Below are positions 1 to 5,499 of a stretch of 9,925 nt of DNA, one piece after another. A program made the translations under genes and the position numbers. The notes beneath the pieces were generated by a model that saw only the letters and a list, made by a program, of their open reading frames with translations, did no database searches and was not told where the DNA came from. The stretch is from an uncultured Bacilli bacterium (GTDB lineage: Bacteria; Bacillota_I; Bacilli_A; RF39; UBA660): the NCBI GenBank assembly GCA_934097255.1, contig CAKONT010000031.1:1-9925 (forward strand). The letters run 5' to 3'. Every line of letters starts with the position of its first letter. Positions within the stretch are counted from its first letter, which is position 1.

Positions 1-849
1 ATATAAATATGGTTTTAATTTTTCACTGTTATTAAATTCATTAACTAAGGTATCTGCTAAATCAGGGAGTTCGTTTATATTAGTTTCATCTACATTAACT
101 CTTAGAACTATTAAAATATCATTCTCTATTGATAAGTGAATATTTTTCATAATTAAATCAAAACTACCTCTGCCATCGTGGAATATTCTTCTTTTATCAT
201 GAATTTCCTTTACGCCATCAACAGTTATTTGTATATGACTAAGGGTATCTTTATATTTATTAAACAATTGAATATAATAGTTCAAGTCAACACCATTAGA
301 AACAATATCCAAAGTATAATTTCTTTTTTTAGTTTGTTCAAAGATATATGTAATAGTTTTCAAATTACATCTTAATAAAGGTTCACCGCCCATAATAGTA
401 ATTCTAATATTATTTGATGGTTTTCCATATTTCTTTTCATAAACTTCCATTATTTTATCTATTCTTTCAAATTGTAAATCTACCATTTTTAAAGGATCAA
501 TAGTTGTTGTGCCTTTAATCATATAAGTTTGTTCATAACAATATATACATTGTAAATTACACGCATAACTAGGAACTACTAAAAAGTTTGGCGTTGCTTT
601 TTTTTCTAATTCTTCAATTTTGTTGTCAACACTTATTATAAATTTGTTATACTCCTCCTCTGTTTCAAACAAATATTTTCTTTCTAATAAAGCATCAACT
701 ATTTCTTTATTTAAATTTAAAAAATTATTAGAAATTATTTCACTATATATATCTTTTTCTATTATATCAGTAGCACCATTAATAAGATTAATCATAATGA
801 CTTCATCATTATTATAATCAATAAATTCTATTTCTTTAATTAAATACAT
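1..849 (-). CDS. Radical SAM peptide maturase (SPASM-type, partial, C-terminus beyond left edge)
   Basis: The frame is open for 283 codons from an ATG at 849 to the window edge, with AGAGGTG just upstream as ribosome site. Residues 97-106 read CNLQCIYCYE, the CxxxCxxC motif that binds the radical SAM 4Fe-4S cluster. GGEP at 153-156 is the SAM-contacting motif, and ITVDG...IHDKRR (about 208-221) is typical of the SPASM/anSME-like subgroup. Residues 1-85 form an acidic/hydrophobic extension before the barrel, the place where peptide-modifying radical SAM enzymes often carry a peptide-recognition (RRE/PqqD-like) element; that assignment is inference. The SPASM domain with auxiliary clusters, if present, lies outside the window. 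The gene lies 75 nt after a tiny peptide gene on the same strand, so the likely job is installing a radical-dependent crosslink or other change in that peptide. A sulfatase maturase is the alternative, but no sulfatase is seen here. Confidence 0.88.
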   Translation of the reverse strand, partial: MYLIKEIEFIDYNNDEVIMINLINGATDIIEKDIYSEIISNNFLNLNKEIVDALLERKYLFETEEEYNKFIISVDNKIEELEKKATPNFLVVPSYACNLQCIYCYEQTYMIKGTTTIDPLKMVDLQFERIDKIMEVYEKKYGKPSNNIRITIMGGEPLLRCNLKTITYIFEQTKKRNYTLDIVSNGVDLNYYIQLFNKYKDTLSHIQITVDGVKEIHDKRRIFHDGRGSFDLIMKNIHLSIENDILIVLRVNVDETNINELPDLADTLVNEFNNSEKLKPYLY

Positions 850-874
850 AAAACACCTCTTATTTTCTATAAGT

Positions 875-900
875 TTATAGGGGAAAAAATTCCCCTATAA
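875..900 (-). promoter_or_regulatory. Intergenic hairpin between peptide gene and maturase gene
   Basis: Perfect inverted repeat: TTATAGGGGAA (875-885) pairs with TTCCCCTATAA (890-900) around a 4-nt loop. In the direction of transcription (minus) it is followed by ACTTATAG, not a run of U, so it is not a classical terminator. It could be a partial terminator, an RNA stabiliser or a processing site that lets the precursor be made in excess over the enzyme. The structure is seen; the role is inferred. Confidence 0.6.
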
Positions 901-911
901 TTTTGAGATTT

Positions 912-930
912 ATCTAATAAATTATTAGAT
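912..930 (-). promoter_or_regulatory. A+T-rich palindrome over the precursor stop codon
   Basis: ATCTAATAA (912-920) and TTATTAGAT (922-930) form a perfect 9-bp inverted repeat around one base. It includes the last two codons (Ile and stop) of the 26-residue peptide gene. It sits directly ahead of the GC-rich hairpin at 875-900, so two structures lie in tandem in the 75-nt intergenic RNA. It could protect the short precursor message. With A/T pairs and a very short loop it may also be chance in so A+T-rich a sequence. Confidence 0.35.
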
Positions 931-1005
931 ATGGTAATGACAAGACGCATTACTTGTTGTAACATTTTCAGCTTTTACAACAACTTTTTTATTTACTGAT
1001 TTCAT
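925..1005 (-). CDS. Candidate RiPP precursor peptide, 26 aa
   Basis: This short frame starts at ATG 1005 and ends with TAA at 925-927. A perfect AGGAGG lies 7 nt upstream (1013-1018), the strongest ribosome site in the window, which argues for a real and highly expressed gene. The peptide begins MKSVNKKVVVKAENV, a basic then acidic leader-like stretch, and ends SNASCHYHI, with a single Cys at position 22 followed by His-Tyr-His. It directly precedes a radical SAM maturase gene on the same strand, the usual arrangement for radical SAM-modified peptides. The leader loosely recalls small clostridial Cys-containing precursors with CcpM-type maturases, but those have several Cys, so I do not assign a named family. 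The mature core is probably the Ser/Asn/Ala/Cys/His/Tyr tail; this is inference. No double-Gly cleavage site is visible, so protease and exporter are unknown. An overlapping ATG at 1012 would give only 7 codons and directly abuts the AGGAGG, so I rejected it. Confidence 0.72.
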   Translation of the reverse strand: MKSVNKKVVVKAENVTTSNASCHYHI

Positions 1006-1012
1006 TGTGCAT

Positions 1013-1018
1013 CCTCCT
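1013..1018 (-). promoter_or_regulatory. Ribosome binding site of the precursor gene
   Basis: AGGAGG on the minus strand, 7 nt before the ATG at 1005. It decides the start: the other ATG, at 1012, touches the Shine-Dalgarno sequence and has no room for initiation. Confidence 0.8.
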
Positions 1019-1028
1019 CTCACAAGGT

Positions 1029-1063
1029 ATTATACAATATAGCATATATCTTTTATAATACAA
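1029..1063 (-). promoter_or_regulatory. Promoter of the precursor-maturase operon
   Basis: On the minus strand, TTGTAT (1058-1063) is followed after 16 nt by TATATT (1036-1041) with an extended TGC (1042-1044). An alternative -10 TATAAT lies a few bases further on at 1029-1034. Either would give a short leader before the ribosome site. It lies just downstream, in its own direction, of the palindrome at 1080-1094, as expected for a target controlled by the divergent LysR-type protein. Confidence 0.5.
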
Positions 1064-1079
1064 ATTTTTTATATATATT

Positions 1080-1094
1080 ATAACTCAAAGTTAT
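1080..1094. promoter_or_regulatory. Candidate LysR-type operator (T-N11-A palindrome)
   Basis: ATAACTCAAAGTTAT is a perfect 6+6 inverted repeat with a 3-nt centre and contains T-N11-A (T1081, A1093), the recognised shape of LysR-family boxes. It sits between the divergent precursor gene and the regulator gene, about 17 bp upstream of the -35 candidate (1058-1063) of the peptide operon. In this family such a site is normally the main activator-binding site; binding here is inferred. Confidence 0.5.
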
Positions 1095-1145
1095 GAATAA
1101 GTTGCTTTTTTTATTAAAAAAGCGGTGTTTTTATATATTCTTTTG

Positions 1146-1163
1146 TATAACACGTGCTATAAT
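1146..1163 (+). promoter_or_regulatory. Promoter of the LysR-type regulator gene, within a palindrome
   Basis: TGCTATAAT (1155-1163) is an extended -10 element about 22 nt before the ATG at 1186; no good -35 is visible, which extended -10 promoters tolerate. The -10 lies inside an imperfect palindrome, TATA-A-CACGTG-C-TATA (1146-1161), so a bound dimer would block it. This would suit the autorepression common in LysR-type genes, though the binder is unproven. Confidence 0.5.
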
Positions 1164-1185
1164 AATTAAAGAAGGGAGTTCTATT

Positions 1186-2094
1186 ATGAATATAAGTTAT
1201 AGTTTATACAAGACATTTGATATAGTTGCCAATTGTTCGACAATAACAGAAGCAGCGAAAAAATTAAACATAAGTCAACCTGCAGTAACAAAAGCAATTA
1301 AAAATTTAGAATGGCAATTAAATGGCAGTTTATTTATAAGAAATAAGAATGGAATTAAGTTAACTGAAAATGGAAGGAAATTTTATAATTATATAAAACC
1401 AGCATTAACACAAATAGCAGATGCAGAAAAACTTTTTAATAATATAAGTAAGATAGATACCGGAGAAATAAAAATCGGAACAAGTAATACCATACTAAAA
1501 TATTACTTAATGAAATATCTTAAAACATACTCCTTGAATTTTCCTAAAATAAATATTTCTATAGAAGAAAGTTACACACCAAATTTAATAAATATGGTTA
1601 AAAATGGCAATATAGATATAGCAATAATATATGCAAATGAACACGACCCTAAATTAGATGGCTTAAAAGTTCAAATTTTAAAAAAATTGCATTATTGCCT
1701 GATAGGTAACAATAAATATAAAAAATACTACAATAAAAAAATAAGTCTTAGTGAAATAAAGAATGAAAATTTAATTTTAAACTCTATAAACCCGATTCAA
1801 ACATCCCTTATTTATAAGAACGATGCAGACTATTTAAAATACAACGCTCATATTAATTTAGCAAGTCATTCTTTAGTTTATGAATTTGTTAAAGAGGGAT
1901 TCGGACTGGGAATCGTAATAAAAGAATTTATTGAAGATAAATTAAATTCTAAAGACTTATATGAAATAGAACTTTCAGAAAAATTTGAACCAGTAAATTT
2001 AATAATGATTACTAATAAATCAATATTTCCAACATATGCTACATCGCAATTAATGAATATTATTACAAAACAAACAGAGGCAATTTATAATTAA
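1186..2094 (+). CDS. LysR-family transcriptional regulator
   Basis: 302 residues, the normal size for the family. Residues 1-60 are the winged helix-turn-helix, with TEAAKKLNISQPAVTKAIKN at about 21-40 matching the family signature. From about residue 85 (GEIKIGTSNTILKYYL) comes the two-lobed effector-binding domain, with PNLINMVKNGNIDIAIIYAN and a late EFVKEGFGLGIVIKEFIE as typical landmarks. I chose ATG 1186 because AAGGGAG (1172-1178) lies 7 nt upstream and the DNA-binding domain begins there; an in-frame ATG at 1093 would place the promoter inside the coding region. It is divergent from the precursor/radical SAM operon across a 180-nt control region with a T-N11-A palindrome, so it probably controls that operon and itself in response to a small molecule. 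The ligand cannot be told from sequence. A perfect hairpin terminator follows. Confidence 0.92.
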   Translation: MNISYSLYKTFDIVANCSTITEAAKKLNISQPAVTKAIKNLEWQLNGSLFIRNKNGIKLTENGRKFYNYIKPALTQIADAEKLFNNISKIDTGEIKIGTSNTILKYYLMKYLKTYSLNFPKINISIEESYTPNLINMVKNGNIDIAIIYANEHDPKLDGLKVQILKKLHYCLIGNNKYKKYYNKKISLSEIKNENLILNSINPIQTSLIYKNDADYLKYNAHINLASHSLVYEFVKEGFGLGIVIKEFIEDKLNSKDLYEIELSEKFEPVNLIMITNKSIFPTYATSQLMNIITKQTEAIYN

Positions 2095-2110
2095 GAATGT
2101 AATTATACAA

Positions 2111-2154
2111 TAAAAACTGATAAACAGAAAATATATTCTGTTTATCAGTTTTTA
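2111..2154 (+). terminator. Rho-independent terminator of the LysR-type gene
   Basis: A perfect 19-bp stem: TAAAAACTGATAAACAGAA (2111-2129) pairs with 2136-2154 around a 6-nt loop. The 3' arm ends in a T-run, and the complementary A-run on the 5' side makes it potentially bidirectional, so it could also stop leftward transcription from 2270 onward. Confidence 0.85.
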
Positions 2155-2245
2155 TTGATTGTTTCTTCTAATTCACTTTCGTTAATATCAATGCTGAAAT
2201 AGCAATAATTGTATAAAAATCACTGTTAATTTTATCTTACAATAT
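2155..2245. other. Intergenic gap between convergent genes
   Basis: About 90 nt between two terminators. I see no start codon with a ribosome site and no RNA gene. A 20-codon open stretch on the minus strand ends at a TGA in the terminator arm but lacks a start, so nothing is called here. Confidence 0.5.
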
Positions 2246-2278
2246 AAAAGATAAGTCTTAAATTATGACTTATCTTTT
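2246..2278 (-). terminator. Terminator of the GreA-like gene
   Basis: AAAAGATAAGTC (2246-2257) and GACTTATCTTTT (2267-2278) make a 12-bp perfect stem with a 9-nt loop overlapping the last codons and stop of the minus-strand gene. In transcription order the stem ends in TTTTATATT, a short U-rich tail. Confidence 0.7.
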
Positions 2279-2851
2279 TCTTACGATATCATTATCTTCT
2301 TTTTTATTTTTTACAACATCAGAAATAGTAATATTTACATTCATACCTGTTTCTGTTTTATAAGATACTTCATCGTTTATTTTTTTACGATATATTGCTT
2401 TTCCTATTGGACTATCAATTGATACTTCTTCAACATCACTAGAAGATGAAATATAATCGACAAATTTAAAAGTATTGTATTCTTCAAAATCTGCAAAATA
2501 AACAGTTACCGTATCCCCTACATCAATGCCATCTGTTACAATATTATTATCACAAATAATAGAGTTTTTTAATTTTGCTTCTAAAGATTTTAATTGGCAT
2601 TCTATTCTATACATATCAGAACTAAGAGTACCACAACCTCTACTATCTAATTCCTCTTTTGTATCTCTTAAATACTCTCCTATTTCTTGTGCTAATTTTT
2701 GTTTTTCTATCATCTTAGAAAAATATTCTTCTTTCATATTTTCATATGATTCTTTTGTTAAAAGCATCGTATCCATTTCCGTAATATTTCTATATGTGCT
2801 ACTTTTAGTACTAGAAATAAATTTATTAATACTATCACTATTTTTTACCAT
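2270..2851 (-). CDS. GreA/GreB-like transcript cleavage factor homologue with altered tip
   Basis: 193 residues from ATG 2851, preceded by AGGAAAGAGGG 6 nt away; upstream in-frame starts lie inside the promoter and are rejected. Residues 31-97 (LLTKESYENMKEEY... KSLEAKLKN) match the GreA N-terminal antiparallel coiled coil, and about 108-180 (IDVGDTVTVYF... DSPIGKAIYRKKINDEVSY) match the C-terminal FKBP-like domain that docks on RNA polymerase. Family knowledge: GreA stimulates cleavage of backtracked RNA through two acidic residues at the coiled-coil tip, in a DLSENAEY-type motif. Here the tip region (about 62-80) reads RDTKEELDSRGCGTLSSDM: some acids remain but the canonical motif is absent. 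A 30-residue Ser/Thr-rich N-terminal extension is also unusual, as GreA is about 158 residues. It may be a paralogue that competes for the polymerase secondary channel (as Gfh1 does) and not a cleavage factor; that is inference. Confidence 0.75.
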   Translation of the reverse strand: MVKNSDSINKFISSTKSSTYRNITEMDTMLLTKESYENMKEEYFSKMIEKQKLAQEIGEYLRDTKEELDSRGCGTLSSDMYRIECQLKSLEAKLKNSIICDNNIVTDGIDVGDTVTVYFADFEEYNTFKFVDYISSSSDVEEVSIDSPIGKAIYRKKINDEVSYKTETGMNVNITISDVVKNKKEDNDIVRKR

Positions 2852-2882
2852 TTTAAACCCTCTTTCCTGAAAAGTGATTATA

Positions 2883-2911
2883 ATTATACCACAAAAATAT
2901 CTTTTTATCAA
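2883..2911 (-). promoter_or_regulatory. Strong promoter of the GreA-like gene
   Basis: On the minus strand, TTGATA (2906-2911), a 17-nt spacer, then TATAAT (2883-2888) preceded by TGG as extended -10. This is one of the best sigma-A-type matches in the window and lies about 32 nt before the ATG at 2851. It begins immediately after the terminator of the preceding gene. Confidence 0.8.
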
Positions 2912-2921
2912 GTTAAATATC

Positions 2922-2946
2922 AAAAAAAGAGCATTAATTGCTCTTT
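2922..2946 (-). terminator. Terminator of the 148-residue gene
   Basis: Stem AAAGAGCA (2926-2933) with TGCTCTTT (2939-2946), 5-nt loop, followed in transcription order by four more T (2925-2922) to make a seven-T tail. The loop includes the stop codon of the minus-strand gene at 2934-2936. Confidence 0.75.
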
Positions 2947-3380
2947 CTAACTCTTATTTTTTCTTTGTTTGAATTTGAATTTTTTTCTTTAATATTAATT
3001 AATTCATCTACTATTAAATCTATTTTTAATGCTGTATTAATTGATAATAATTTTTCCTTTGTCTCTAAAAGATTTTCAATATCTAAATCAATGCCATTTA
3101 AACAATAATCTTTTAAATTTTCTTCTTCTTTTTTCTTTGCATTTAAAGTTTCATTATTTTTAATAAAATTTAATTGCTCTATTGCTTCACTTACTAGAAT
3201 TTTAGAGCTTTCATTTATTAATTGATCTTTTATTTTCTTTAAAACGTCAATATCAGATGTGAGACTTAAAACAAAATTCACTTCATATTCTATATCTTGG
3301 ATTTTGTCATTCACATTTGCTGTTGATAAATCAATTATATATTTTTTCCTTTTTAATTCCGTAAATTCATTTTTTTCCAT
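2934..3380 (-). CDS. Hypothetical charged helical protein, 148 aa
   Basis: The frame starts at ATG 3380 with AAGAAAAGAGGG about 6 nt upstream and ends at TAA 2934. I do not recognise the family. The protein is rich in Lys, Glu, Asn and Ile, has no signal peptide or membrane segment, and looks almost wholly helical. A central stretch (about 61-90, with AKKKEEENLKDYC) and a C-terminal Lys/Arg/Asn tail (KEKIRVRKSN) suggest a coiled-coil or nucleic-acid-facing surface. It has its own promoter and terminator, so it is a single-gene unit between trxA and the GreA-like gene. Good start signals and flanking control elements support a real gene; function is unknown. Confidence 0.7.
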   Translation of the reverse strand: MEKNEFTELKRKKYIIDLSTANVNDKIQDIEYEVNFVLSLTSDIDVLKKIKDQLINESSKILVSEAIEQLNFIKNNETLNAKKKEEENLKDYCLNGIDLDIENLLETKEKLLSINTALKIDLIVDELINIKEKNSNSNKEKIRVRKSN

Positions 3381-3411
3381 AAAAACCCTCTTTTCTTAAT
3401 TTAGTAAATTT

Positions 3412-3440
3412 ATCTTATCATAGTAAGTATAAATTGTAAA
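3412..3440 (-). promoter_or_regulatory. Promoter of the 148-residue gene
   Basis: Minus strand TTTACA (3435-3440), 17-nt spacer, TAAGAT (3412-3417) with a TGA extension. It begins a few bases after the trxA stop codon. No convincing terminator follows trxA, so read-through from cvpA-trxA may add to expression. Confidence 0.6.
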
Positions 3441-3447
3441 TAAAACC

Positions 3448-3756
3448 TTATTTATAACTATTAAATTCTTTGACAATAATATCTTTCGGTACAAATCCAG
3501 CGCTTTGTTTTTTTACTTCGCCGTTGTAATAATAAACAAGTGTAGGTACGCTTAATATACCATATTCTCTAGCTAATTGTTCATGTTCATCAACATCTAC
3601 CTTAATTACTTTAATATTTTTCTCGTTTTCTACTATTTTTTCAAGCTCAGGGGATAACATTTTACAAGGACCACACCATGTTGCAAAAAACTCAACTAAA
3701 ACATTTCCTTCCTTTACTAAATCCTTTAAATCTTCATCTTTTAAATAAACTAACAT
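3448..3756 (-). CDS. trxA: Thioredoxin
   Basis: 102 residues, the usual size. The redox centre WCGPC is at 27-31 (Cys28, Cys31), the cis-proline is in SVPTL (Pro71), and the buried acid is in VEFFATW (Glu22 where many family members have Asp). Family role: cytoplasmic reduction of protein disulfides, kept reduced by thioredoxin reductase. It is the second gene of a pair with cvpA. The AGGAGTG ribosome site overlaps the cvpA stop codon and the gap is only 12 nt, so translation is probably coupled. The pair looks like what remains of the Bacillus cvpA-polX-mutS2-...-trxA stretch. A broad-specificity thioredoxin and a dedicated paralogue cannot be told apart from sequence alone. Confidence 0.93.
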   Translation of the reverse strand: MLVYLKDEDLKDLVKEGNVLVEFFATWCGPCKMLSPELEKIVENEKNIKVIKVDVDEHEQLAREYGILSVPTLVYYYNGEVKKQSAGFVPKDIIVKEFNSYK

Positions 3757-3768
3757 TAAACACCACTC

Positions 3769-4479
3769 CTATCTATATTTATTTAAAATTTCATCTATTC
3801 CTATTATATTTATTTTTCCTTTAGAAATTAATGTTTCAACATAATCTACTGTTATAATTTTATTCTTTAACATAACATCAATTGCATTTTTATTAAATGT
3901 ATTACTATCATTTGTTAAAACATAGTCTTTACCAAGTTTATATATTTCATTTATTGAATCATTTGTTTTCTTTACATAACTAGATAAACCAAACGAATTA
4001 TTTATAATTTTTGGCATATATTTTGACTCATTTAAAATATCAATATTTATCGCTGGTTGATTTAAGAAAAATAGTACAATAAAAATAACCAAATAACCTT
4101 CTATTAATCCAAGAATAAAACCTAATATTTTAGATGGAATACTAAGAACAACAGTGAATTTTAAAATTGTTTCAAAAAGCCCAGTTATTTTTATTATAAT
4201 TCCTAAAATAACACTTAAAATAGATAAAACAATTAAAAATGCTAACATTTGGTACACTATAATATTTATCGTTGAAAGTCCTAAAAAATCACCTTTAAAG
4301 TTGAAAAAAGGAAGATTATAACTAAAAAAATTAGCTAATGGATCTTTAAGTTTATATGCTAAAATAAATATAAGGATACTACCTATTGTAATTACTGCCT
4401 GCTTAAATACTCCTCTTCTAAAACCTGATAAAGCAATTAGTAAAATAATACATACAATACATACATCTACTATGTTCAT
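3769..4479 (-). CDS. cvpA: CvpA family membrane protein
   Basis: 236 residues. The N-terminus MNIVDVCIVCIILLIALSGF followed by RRG and F is the CvpA signature. Four hydrophobic segments lie near 3-20, 28-44, 72-98 and 112-139, followed by a soluble tail to 236 of about 95 residues. The family is named for a role in colicin V production in E. coli and in Bacilli is usually found beside zapA, polX, mutS2 and rnhC; its molecular function is not settled. The start at 4479 has AGGAGGG about 10 nt upstream. Its promoter is shared back-to-back with rnhC (see 4498-4536). No zapA gene lies between rnhC and cvpA, unlike in B. subtilis. Confidence 0.85.
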   Translation of the reverse strand: MNIVDVCIVCIILLIALSGFRRGVFKQAVITIGSILIFILAYKLKDPLANFFSYNLPFFNFKGDFLGLSTINIIVYQMLAFLIVLSILSVILGIIIKITGLFETILKFTVVLSIPSKILGFILGLIEGYLVIFIVLFFLNQPAINIDILNESKYMPKIINNSFGLSSYVKKTNDSINEIYKLGKDYVLTNDSNTFNKNAIDVMLKNKIITVDYVETLISKGKINIIGIDEILNKYR

Positions 4480-4497
4480 AAAATATACCCTCCTAGC

Positions 4498-4536
4498 ATT
4501 ATTATAGCTTATTTTTTTAAAATATGCTATAATAAT
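4498..4536. promoter_or_regulatory. Symmetric bidirectional promoter of cvpA-trxA and rnhC
   Basis: Perfect 11-bp inverted repeat ATTATTATAGC (4498-4508) and GCTATAATAAT (4526-4536) separated by 17 nt. Each arm contains a TATAAT -10: 4501-4506 for leftward cvpA and 4528-4533 for rightward rnhC. The rnhC copy is an extended -10 (TGCTATAAT). The -35 region of each promoter would fall on the -10 of the other, so polymerase can probably occupy only one direction at a time. Confidence 0.6.
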
Positions 4537-4549
4537 TACGGTGATTTAG

Positions 4550-5458
4550 ATGAATGTTGTAATAAGAGTTAACGACGAAACAAAAAGAAAAATGCAAGAG
4601 TTTTATAAAGATAAAATGCGTGAAAAAACACCCCCTTATGCAATTTTTCAAGCTGATTATGAGGATACAGTGATTACATTATATGAGTCTGGGAAATGTC
4701 TTTTTCAAGGAACTAGCGCTGATGTTGATGCTAGTATGTGGACAGTTTTAGAAAAAAATGATAAAATTAATAAGAAAAATAAAGCTGATGAAAATATTTA
4801 TTATAATGTTACAAGTGTTGGATCTGACGAAGTTGGAACAGGAGATTATTTTGGCCCTATTGTCGTTACCGCATCACTTGTTAAAAAAGAAGATATTCCT
4901 TTTCTAGAAAGTTTAAAAGTAAAAGACTCAAAAAAATTAACAGATGAAAAAATAAAGGAAATCGTACCACAAATTATAAAGAAAATAAAATATAAAAGTA
5001 TTATTTTAACAAACGAAGAATATAATCAAAGATATAATAGTGAAACAAATATGAATAAGATTAAAGCGATAATGCACAATAAAGCACTAAGTAGTTTATT
5101 AGAAAGTATAAACGAAAAATTAGACTATATTATAATCGATGAATTTGCAAGAGAAAGTAGATATTATAAGTATTTGAGTGATGTTAAAAATCCTGTAAAA
5201 GGAATTACTTTTATGACTAAAGCAGAAGATAAAAATTTGTCTGTTGCAGTAAGTTCAATAATCTCAAGATATTTATTTCTAGAAGAATTTGAAAAAATTT
5301 GTACAACATATCACATTCCTCTTCCAAAAGGAGCAGGAGCTAATGTTGATAGTATTGGTGAAGAATTAGTAGAAAAATATGGAAAAGATATACTAAATAA
5401 AGTTGCAAAGAAAAACTTTGCAAATACTAAAAGAATTCTTAAAACTATGATTTTTTAA
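4550..5458 (+). CDS. rnhC: Ribonuclease HIII
   Basis: 302 residues, close to the usual 310. Residues 1-80 are the N-terminal TBP-like (DUF3378) substrate-binding domain that marks HIII apart from HII. The catalytic domain opens with GSDEVGTGDYFGP (91-103), giving Asp93 and Glu94; Asp197 is in IIDEFA and Asp227 in TKAEDKNLSVAVSS, completing a DEDD set. DSKKL (126-130) is a further family mark. The enzyme cuts the RNA strand of RNA:DNA hybrids in the cytoplasm, removing R-loops and primers. The start at 4550 follows an extended -10 promoter by only about 16 nt, and GGTGA is the only, weak, ribosome site, so translation may be modest or the message nearly leaderless. It is divergent from cvpA and convergent with holA, separated from the latter by a shared terminator. 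Confidence 0.95.
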   Translation: MNVVIRVNDETKRKMQEFYKDKMREKTPPYAIFQADYEDTVITLYESGKCLFQGTSADVDASMWTVLEKNDKINKKNKADENIYYNVTSVGSDEVGTGDYFGPIVVTASLVKKEDIPFLESLKVKDSKKLTDEKIKEIVPQIIKKIKYKSIILTNEEYNQRYNSETNMNKIKAIMHNKALSSLLESINEKLDYIIIDEFARESRYYKYLSDVKNPVKGITFMTKAEDKNLSVAVSSIISRYLFLEEFEKICTTYHIPLPKGAGANVDSIGEELVEKYGKDILNKVAKKNFANTKRILKTMIF

Positions 5459-5460
5459 TA

Positions 5461-5499
5461 AAAAAGAGTTTAAAATAAAATTTATTTTAAACTCTTTTT
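5461..5499. terminator. Bidirectional terminator between rnhC and holA
   Basis: AAAAAGAGTTTAAAATAAA (5461-5479) is perfectly complementary to 5481-5499. One arm ends in a T-run in the plus direction and the other gives a T-run in the minus direction, so it can stop both convergent genes. It overlaps the last bases of holA and begins two bases after the rnhC stop codon. Confidence 0.85.

Noticed and set aside
178..375. 65-codon plus-strand frame
   Set aside because: It lies wholly opposite the radical SAM gene, whose motifs prove the minus strand is coding.
620..817. 65-codon plus-strand frame
   Set aside because: Antisense to the N-terminal part of the radical SAM gene; no ribosome site and low-complexity protein.
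1093..1185. A 31-codon N-terminal extension of the LysR-type protein
   Set aside because: It has no ribosome site, covers the extended -10 promoter and the operator, and the family domain begins at the ATG at 1186, which has AAGGGAG upstream.
2155..2215. Minus-strand open stretch reading CYFSIDINESELEETINKN
   Set aside because: It looks protein-like but has no start codon or ribosome site and a stop shortly upstream. It could be a gene remnant, yet about 20 codons are too few to claim.
2526..2870. 114-codon plus-strand frame
   Set aside because: Antisense to the GreA-like gene; its hydrophobic content is a shadow of A+T-rich Lys/Glu codons.
3438..3453. AAATAAAACCTTATTT as a trxA terminator
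   Set aside because: Only a 6-bp A/T stem with no U-run; not convincing.
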